Source: Neckera pumila (Eukaryota; Streptophyta; Bryopsida; Hypnales; Neckeraceae). Taken from it: DNA of 64,000 nucleotides. Under the pieces are notes generated by a model. That model was not told where the DNA came from. It searched no databases and was given only the letters and a program-made list of their open reading frames with translations. Shown piece by piece: positions 56,610-64,000 of the stretch. Positions within the stretch are counted from its first letter, which is position 1, and each line of letters starts with the position of its first letter. The stretch covers positions 49,973,022-50,037,021 of the forward strand of contig OZ018408.1 in assembly GCA_963969595.1 (NCBI GenBank). The letters are read 5' to 3'. Both the position numbers and the translations under genes were made by a program.

Positions 56610-56741
56610 TGGGTGTTTTAGAATTTAGGGTTTAGGAGTTAGGATTTAGGATTTCTAGGGTTCAGGATTCAAGGTTCACGGTTCACGGTTCAAGGTTCAA
56701 GGTTTAGAGGGTTTAGGGCTTTAGGGTTTAAGGAATCAGAC
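56610..56741. repeat. Third degenerate telomere-type tract
   Basis: Units of GGGTTTAGG, GGATTTAGG and GGTTCACGGTTCAAGG. It directly abuts the TTAA element at 56742. Confidence 0.7.
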
Positions 56742-57326
56742 TTAACCCCTAAAGTCCCAAGGCCATTTTTTTGTCAAAAATCACTCAAAACTGCTACTTT
56801 TGTTGCATTCATCTAAAAGATGAGAAAAATTATTTTTTTTTAGAAAATAACCGTAGGATCTTATACTACACTTTTTACAGATCATGTAGTAAAAATTTTG
56901 TGATGTTTGACCGTACGGATTGAAAGATATCAGCATTCAAAGTGAAAGAAAAAGTTTTTTTCAAGAGATGCTCTCATTGCCCGAAAAACAAGATTGTCCA
57001 TAACTTTCTCATAAAAAGTCCAAATGAAATGAATCAAAGCTTCCCAAATAGGCAAAAATATAATCTATAAGGAAAAAAAATTAAAAAAATTAAATTAAAT
57101 TTTTGGCAAAATTTTTTTGCTGCCCCTTCTCCCCTGTTTTGAGCTTATTTGGGCATAACTTTTGCTCCCGGGCACTGATTGAAATAAAAATTACATTCCC
57201 CAAAAGCTACTAAGTTTTTCTATCTTATGGGAAAGTTTCAGAAAGTTTCATTAAAAATTGAGCTCATAGGAACCTGCCCAAAATCCATTTTGTCCCCCGT
57301 AGGGACAATGGGACTTTAGGGGTTAA
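56742..57326. mobile_element. TTAA-flanked MITE, near-identical second copy
   Basis: 585 bp with the same ends as 4678-5261 (TTAACCCCTAAAGTCCCA and its inverse). It differs from that copy by about ten small changes by eye, mostly in homopolymer runs. It is in the same orientation, 52 kb away. Confidence 0.85.
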
Positions 57327-58558
57327 AGGTATTAGGCATGTTATTAAAAATCCATATTGTATTTAAACAAAATGCAATTTATGATTTATTTGAAGTTGTG
57401 TATATAAAATGAATGATTACGGTTTTCTAATTCAAGATTTTATGCAAAGGTACCCACTGCAATCTCGACTTCTTGTACTATTAAGGGCTATTGGACATGT
57501 GCCTCAAATACACTAGATCTTGGAGAAAAATTCACATTAGAAATTCATTTAATGAAATTGTATAGTAGATTTAGATAAGTCAAAAATTGTTTGATGTCAT
57601 ACTTGTTAGGCACGTGAACGTCAAATTTTTGTGGTCTTCAATTCTTTAGATGTGACATACAAAAAGATAGCTTAAAGATTTTTTTAGTTTTCAACTCCTT
57701 TATGTATTGTAATTATCCAATCCTAAACTGATATTGTTGTGTTTTCTTTTTGTATGCGTTTTTTTACATTTCTAGTTTGAATTTGTATGATTCCTTTTTT
57801 TTTTTTAAAATGAACTTACCAAAATGTTGGCTTCTTGTTTATTTAGAGAGAAAAATGAATTGAACTTATCAAAATGTAAGCCCTTGAATGGGAGTTTAGG
57901 AGTTCAAATTAGTTTACTTTGACCTTTAAAATACATAATTAAGAAAGTAAGAATAGTGATCAATTATGTCTTTTTGTTATACCTCACAGTTACAACAACA
58001 TGCATTACTAATAGTTTTTTGTTTTGTTTTTAATATGGCTACATCATTTGTAGATATAGGTTCATTTACAATATGAATATGAAAGATTGAATGTAAATGG
58101 AATATAGATTTGAAGTCCATTAAATTTTTTCATTTTCTTTTTAAATAGATCAATTTATTTTCAATATATTTCTTTTTTAAATTTGGTGATAATGTATAAT
58201 AATTTATGAGAGACATTGAAATTTTTAAATTTTGGTTGAAAGGAAGAATTACAAAATAGTACTATCTTCACTTCACTCTTAACATTATTTACAAATCAAA
58301 ATTATTTAATGCACCATAATGAATTTATTGAAGTTATTGTATGATCATGTATTTCTGTTTGCATCGATGTGGAGCCCATTAGTCATTGTTGCTTAGAGTG
58401 ATTATGATTGCCATTAAAAAGGATTTCATAAATCAAATGATGTTTGCCCTCATTCCTTTAGATGCTATGAAGTTGTCATCATGACTTTTTCAAAGTGCTT
58501 GCTTGGTACTCAAAGATCCAATATATAATTATGAAGAAAAACAATCCTACAAATGAAT
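57327..58558. other. AT-rich intergenic stretch
   Basis: No gene or structured repeat recognised. Confidence 0.5.
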
Positions 58559-58736
58559 ATACACTACTAGAAAATTGTGTCCAGAACAACAGAAAATCAA
58601 TTGATTTCTGTTGTTTTGTACACTGGAATGTCCATTTTCACTGATTTTTGAATTTTTTGTTAATGCGAACAAAATAGCTCCCAATTTTCTGTTGATTTGA
58701 ATAGTGCAATGACCAAATCAACAACTTTTTGTCGAA

Positions 58737-58911
58737 TTTGAATCTTTTTGGAATCATTTTGGAATCTTTAAGAATCTTTTTGGAATCTTTTTGGAATCTT
58801 TCTAGAATCTTTCTAGAATCTTTCTGGAATCTTTTAGAATCTTTTAGAATCTTTTAGAATCTTTCTAGAATCTTTCTAGAATCTCCTAGAATCTTTAAAA
58901 ATCTTTAGATT
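58737..58911. repeat. Minisatellite of GGAATCTTT / AGAATCTTT units
   Basis: About 15 units of 9-12 bp of the type (G/A)GAATCTTT(T/C)T, inside the CACTA-like element. Confidence 0.9.
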
Positions 58912-59684
58912 CAACTGAGGATAGAATACATTTTATAAGATTTTGAAAAATTGTGGATTATTCTTATACCTTTAGCATTATATAGGACAAGCTTCGCACA
59001 TTGATGTCAAATAATTAATTGATCAATAAGGCCTCAAGGCATTAATTCATTCTATTTTCTATTTTAGGATGAATATTTTACAATGCAATATATATTGAAT
59101 ATGATTCTTGTAAAATATTTATTGAAGATGTATTTTATTGCTAGCTCAATGCCTAAAAAATCTTAGACCAATCCAAGTGGCAACTAAAAGTTATATATGA
59201 AAAGGTCTTTTTTTTTTAAATGGGTGGTTTTGGGCAGCCATGATAAATAACTACAATTGGTTTGAAATTCTTTTTACATACTTTCGACAAGATTGTTAAT
59301 AAAATCTCCAAAGTTGGAAGACATTCAATCACACAGTTTTTTCCAAGTTTCGATGTATTTGACACTCATTGCCAAGAGTGCTCAACATTAGAAAATGAAG
59401 ATAAGCAATACACACCCTAGCACAAAACTAGAAAATTCATAATCATTCATTTTCAAAGTTGAATTTGTGATGCTAAAACAAGATTTCAAAACAAACTTTA
59501 AAAAAATATGAACTATGTAAAATAGTAGCTTGATAACTTTTAATTTATTATCAAAATGTTTTTGACACCAAAATTTTGTGCCTTGGGCAATTCAAAGTTC
59601 AACACCAAAATTAGAATTTTAAGTATAATGAATTTTATATTTCTGACTTAATCATTCAAAAATTCAATGTTTTTTCAATTCAGT

Positions 59685-60025
59685 AGACTTTGGCGGCCAT
59701 TTTGGCATAGCAAAACAACTTTTTCAAAAAACCTTTCAACTAAGAAAATTTGGGAAATCAAACTAACTTTCACCTCCAAAAATCCGTTTGCAATTCGAAG
59801 TCTCCAATCAAAAGTTATAGACAAAAATCAGAGAAGGGTAGCAAGAAACATGTTTTTGGATAGTTTCGAACATCCTCTCTGATTTTTGTCCATAACATTT
59901 GATTGGAGACTTCGAATTGCAAACGGATTTTTGGAGGTGAAAGTTACTTTGATTTCCCAAATTTTCTTAGTTGAAAGTTTTTTGAAAAAAGTTGATTTAC
60001 TATGTCCAAATGGCCTCCAAAGTCT
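59685..60025. mobile_element. Foldback MITE nested in the CACTA-like element
   Basis: Inverted arms of about 155 bp begin AGACTTTGGCGGCCATTT and end with the inverse of AGACTTTGGAGGCCATTTGG. They share internal phrases with the core of the 27.8-28.4 kb foldback, so both belong to one family. Confidence 0.8.
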
Positions 60026-60109
60026 GCTGATCTTACAAAGAAAATAAAAACTAATGCAAAAACTCTATATATAAATTTCTACTCATGCTTTATGCACTTG
60101 GTATTGGTA

Positions 60110-60275
60110 ATGGCCATGGTTCAATGGCTAAGAACCTTGGACCTCAACCATGAGGTCCAAGGTTGAAAGGCCCATGGCTTCACCCGCTCGCATGGCGGGC
60201 TGCCCGGATTTTCCGGGCAGCCTAAATTTTTTTATTTTTTAATTAAAATTTTTTTAAAAAAAAAAAAAAAAAAAA
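60110..60275 (+). mobile_element. Possible tRNA-derived SINE-like unit
   Basis: TGGTTCAATGGCTAAGA resembles a tRNA A-box, and GGTTGAAAGGCCC about 35 nt later resembles a weak B-box. The stem AACCTTGGACCTCA-aacc-type loop and the hairpin GCTGCCCGGATTTTCCGGGC suggest a structured RNA. The unit ends in a run of about 20 A. No flanking duplication was confirmed. Confidence 0.35.
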
Positions 60276-60423
60276 CACTTTGAAAAAATGTCCAAAACAA
60301 CAGAATTTGGACAACAGATTTCAGTGAAATTTTGTCCAGTACAACGCGTCCGAAACAACTGAATGGACAACGCTTTTCAGTTGAAAATCTATTGTTCTGG
60401 ACATAGTTTTTCTAGTAGTGATA

Positions 60424-62750
60424 AAAATATAAAAATTCAATATATGCTGAAAACACTTGAAGCTATGAGGACTAAAGGCCTTCAATGGTATGTTGTACAA
60501 CCTCTCTTCTAAATTCAATAATGAAACAAGTTCCTATTTTACCTATTCAAAAAATGTTATTGATTCAAATTAAAAAATTAAAAAGTAACAAGAGAAAAAG
60601 GAACTAAAAACAAGTCATGCCATGTAGTTTGTGGAACTCAATCCCAAATGTCATACATTTAATTAATGACAATTGAAGAAGGAAAAAAATGTGTAAGTTC
60701 TACAAATTAATGACCACCCTCAAGTAGAATTTGAAATTTGAAATTGTTTCCCAAATTTATATACAAGAGGAAAGCTTTTTTTATCATTCCATTCTGATTG
60801 TAGATACAAAAGTTAATATGACAATTTTAAGTTTTGGATAGTTTGCAGGTAGTTATGGAATCTGTATTCTAAAATAAACTTTGAAGTTGTTTATTTAATT
60901 CAATTTTCAATACTTTTGGAAAAAAATAAATACATAAAGTGTACATTGATTACCAGAACGTTACAACCATTGGAAATCTTGGAATTTTCCCATTGCATGA
61001 ATACATTGTTAACAATTTAGTATTTCTAATCATTCTCAGCTTCTTTCTACTTACTATTATTTTCTTGTATGTTGTACAATTTCCAAAATTTGTTACTTAT
61101 ATTAAAAATGGTAAATTTTGGAGCGTTCATGGTGAAAACATAGTCAAATTAAACCTTTAGAGGTTAAGGTCGACAATGGCGTTTATTAGAACCATTATCC
61201 TTCAACTCAACAATGACACGATTTTGTATTTAACCTATTTAGTATTCTTGATCTACATTAACCTAACTGAAGATGATGTAATTTCACTTTATAACCTACG
61301 TTTATAAATAATGACTTATATTGAACTTCTGTTACTTCAGATATTCTTGTAAAAAATGTAGTTTTTAGAGTTACAAATAATTAAGAGAATAAATGCTTCC
61401 CCGGAATAATATATTAATATTCAATCTTTACAAATGAGCTGAAACAAACGTGTTATTATTACTTGTAACACAAAAAGGCAAGATTTGAATAATTGATGAA
61501 AATGCTTAGAAGAAATTGTGAAATAATTGTTCAAAGAAAACAATTCTTCATACAAAAGAACCCCAAATCATTATTAGTGGAATTTTATCTTCTTAGTTTT
61601 TACAACTTACCTTCATTCCTAAAAAGTTGGTTAATTGGATAAATAGATTCAAACAACTAAAAGTAACAGATGATTTTCATTTTGTGATAAAAAAATAAAA
61701 AAATACACTTCTGTGAAGAGGCCTATTATTCTAAGTTCTAGATAAGATTTTTCAATTAAAGAGAAAGAGCAACTTTAATAGTAGACCATTTAATCCCTAG
61801 GAAATATACAGAGTTTCACCCAATTAGAGTTTCAGGTACCTACTACATCTTTTATTGAAAGAATTATTGTTTATAAAATAATGTCCACAGTTAGTAAAAT
61901 AATGACTATTCTATACATTCATTTGGTATGATTAGTTACCTTTTCTTCCATATTCAATTTTGTGTAAGAGCAAGGGTTCTAATTTTATTTTAAAACATTT
62001 AAATAAATAAAAAGTGAATTTACTTTAGTATTCATAAAGTAAATCAAGCTCCTCATTATTCACACCAAAAAAAGCTCCTCATTATTCATACCAAATGAAG
62101 CTCCTCATTCAATGAATTCAAAATGAAAAATGATTAGATATTAACTTCATGTGAATATTGTTCTACATTTTTCATAATTCACTAAATTACTAGTACTATA
62201 CAGAATAAAAGAAAATTCATTTTTTTAAACAATACAAAATTTCCAGATTTTTATAAAGCTCCAACACAATTTTATAGGAAATAAAGCATTCTATGAAGTA
62301 TTCAAATATCAACAGTTCAGAAGTGAATTAAAACAGAATCCAAAGAAATAACGTACCCTAATAGTCCAAAAAATGAAATGAAAATAGGAAATAGAATTTA
62401 TATATGTATATATGAAAGTGGGATTTTTTGAATCATTCATTCTTTTTTAATATTGAAAAGGAACTCATTAGAAGATCTATTAGAGGTTATTTCTGGAAAA
62501 TCCTTGACTGACCTTCATTTTTAATATTTTTGATATAAAAAAAAAAATAAGGTACATATATTTTTTTACAACATTACAATCCTTGGGATTGGGCATTTTC
62601 TAATTCAATAACTACATTCTTGACAATTTTATAATATTGGACCATTCTCCAATCTCTACTATCCAAAACCACCCATCCATCCACCCCCAAAACTACTAAT
62701 CGTTGTAAACCCTAATTTCCGCAAAATTCACATTTAAAATACAATTGCAT
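60424..62750. other. AT-rich intergenic stretch
   Basis: Short frames only. A short direct repeat 'agctcctcattattcacaccaaa' occurs two to three times at 62045-62108. Confidence 0.5.
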
Positions 62751-62756
62751 CAAAAA

Positions 62757-63060
62757 TTCACTCACTCACTCCCGGTTCCAAACTTTAAACCCATTTTTTC
62801 ATCATTTAGGTAGCTACATTTCCAATTATATAAATCTCACTCACTCACTCCCGGTTCCACTTCCTCCCCATTTTTTTCATCATTAAAGTTAGCCACATTT
62901 TCAATGATATAAATCTCACTCACTCACTCCCAGTTCCACTCACTTCCCATTTTTTTTATCATTGAAGTTAGCCACATTCCCAATGATATAAACCTCACTC
63001 ACTCACGGTTCCACTCCCTCCCTGTTTTTTTCATCATTAAAGTTAGCCACTCCCAATGAA
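62757..63060. repeat. Tandem repeat, four units of about 80 bp
   Basis: Units start near 62757, 62836, 62916 and 62995, each with CTCACTCACTCCCGGTTCCA then 'cattttttcatcattaaagttagccacat...aatgatataaa'. Confidence 0.85.
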
Positions 63061-63893
63061 AGAAATGATTTCTTCCAAAATAAAAATTTTAAAATCATAT
63101 AATTCTATATTTATATATATCTGATAAGCTTTGATTTCATTCTAATCACTGAGTGAACTCCAAAAATTCTGAGGACTTCTAATTTGCAAAAAGCTATGAG
63201 GACTTCAAATTATGCCATAAGTGTACATAACTTTCCACAAGTCAAAGGAGCTCAAAAGTTCCACAAATTTCTGCAAAGCGCATTACATTACATACAAAGT
63301 ATGCAAACCTATATCCTCTAAATTTGATTCTTAAAAGGAAAGGTCTTCTACGGTATTAGTGAACTTGATTTATTCAACTGTACAAATCTTAGAAACATTT
63401 CCATTTTCATTAATGAGATGATATTCATGAGGGGTTTTCATTTGAGGACAGTTCTAGAACCTCTATTCTAAAATAGACTGAGACCTCATCTGTTTAACTC
63501 AATTCTTCATATTTTTCATACAGATGTAATCTAATTAAACAAGAAACTGATAAAAGAAAATTTAGGCGTTTCTAGAACTTTGTTTCCCAAATTTGTATTA
63601 ACCAAGATGTTTGGGCCTTGGAGGTTCTACAATATACAAAACAATGAAATCAGTTTGCCTTTACAATTAGATTGCTATGTGCAAAGAAAGTTGTTGTAGA
63701 AGCTATCAATACAAAAAAACATTTCTACAAATATTTCCATTTGTACACATATAATTTCATGAGTCTCAAATACAACAACATCTAAATAATTCAAAAGTAC
63801 AACATTCTTGTACTGTAACAAACAATATTCATGTATAATTGTCTAATATTCAGGAAATAGTATCAAGTAACCTAAGTTTACTATTACAAGTAC
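63061..63893. other. AT-rich intergenic stretch
   Basis: Nothing recognised. Confidence 0.5.
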
Positions 63894-64000
63894 TTAACCC
63901 CTAAATGCCCGAGGCACCAAAATCTGGTGTTTGCAAAACTTGGAAGTTAAATAAAACCTAACCAAGTTGCTATTTTTAGTAGTTTACATTTTTAGAAAGT
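63894..64000. mobile_element. TTAA-family MITE, left end, cut by the window edge
   Basis: Begins TTAACCCCTAAATGCCCGAGG; the rest lies outside the window. Its end sequence pairs with that of the copy ending at 54488. Confidence 0.6.

Larger units (their letters stand above)
58562..60420. mobile_element. Non-autonomous CACTA-like element with 3-bp duplication
   Basis: The left end is CACTACTAGAAAA and the right end TTTTTCTAGTAGTG is its inverse, flanked by ATA at 58559-58561 and 60421-60423. The inverted homology extends into the ends ('tgtccagaacaacag' against 'ctattgttctggaca'), with repeated 'gtccagaacaac'-like units subterminally near 60286-60360. Length 1859 bp; no transposase ORF. It contains a minisatellite (58737-58911), a foldback (59685-60025) and a SINE-like unit (60110-60275). 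Confidence 0.8.

Noticed and set aside
60118..60165. Functional tRNA gene
   Set aside because: The arms do not form a cloverleaf with a recognisable anticodon loop, and the B-box is poor. A SINE-like relic fits better.

Overview
This window looks like nuclear DNA of a plant-lineage (streptophyte) eukaryote. It is AT-rich and transposon-dense, with GC-richer exons, GT-AG introns and degenerate TTTAGGG telomere-type tracts. The recognisable proteins have plant character: an APF1-type GPI-anchored aspartyl protease, a plant-type FAD monooxygenase, and a conserved plant protein with the signature ALDADYR. A non-seed plant or streptophyte alga would fit the transposon proteins, but I cannot name a species.

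Layout. 1-9.6 kb is AT-rich intergenic DNA with a TTAA-flanked miniature element (4678-5261). 9678-14649 (minus) is a complete nine-exon FAD-dependent monooxygenase of 423 aa; its fifth intron holds another TTAA element. 16.2-21.4 kb holds small transposons, a fragment of a conserved plant gene (18220-18883) and a 0.95-kb foldback. 22076-25776 (plus) is a complete ten-exon aspartyl protease of 531 aa. 26.9-28.4 kb holds inverted repeats. About 31.2-36.2 kb is a decayed transposon with a DUF7869-like gene (five in-frame stops), a second broken ORF and clusters of CGGGATATCTCCCG-like palindromes.

36594-48741 is the most interesting part: a 12.1-kb unit between copies of a 10-bp direct repeat, with inverted subterminal repeats. 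It carries two divergent genes. One is a MULE-type transposase with a SWIM zinc finger (plus strand). The other is a 13-exon gene (minus strand) that appears to join a ParB-like domain to a DNA-methyltransferase-like domain. Five GGAACC/GGTTCC palindromes lie in introns 1-2 of the second gene. Each gene has one premature in-frame stop, so this copy is probably a recently inactivated element.

49-64 kb is repeat-rich: telomere-like tracts, a tandem satellite, more TTAA elements (one almost identical to the copy at 4.7 kb), an array of TATCTT...AAGATAA palindromes, and a CACTA-like element (58562-60420) with a perfect 3-bp target duplication and a nested foldback and SINE-like insert.

The two host genes show intact frames and splice sites. 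The transposon genes show scattered nonsense codons, several of which would fit C-to-T change (CGA to TGA, CAG to TAG, CAA to TAA). Exon models were made by hand from splice consensus, frame continuity and family motifs.
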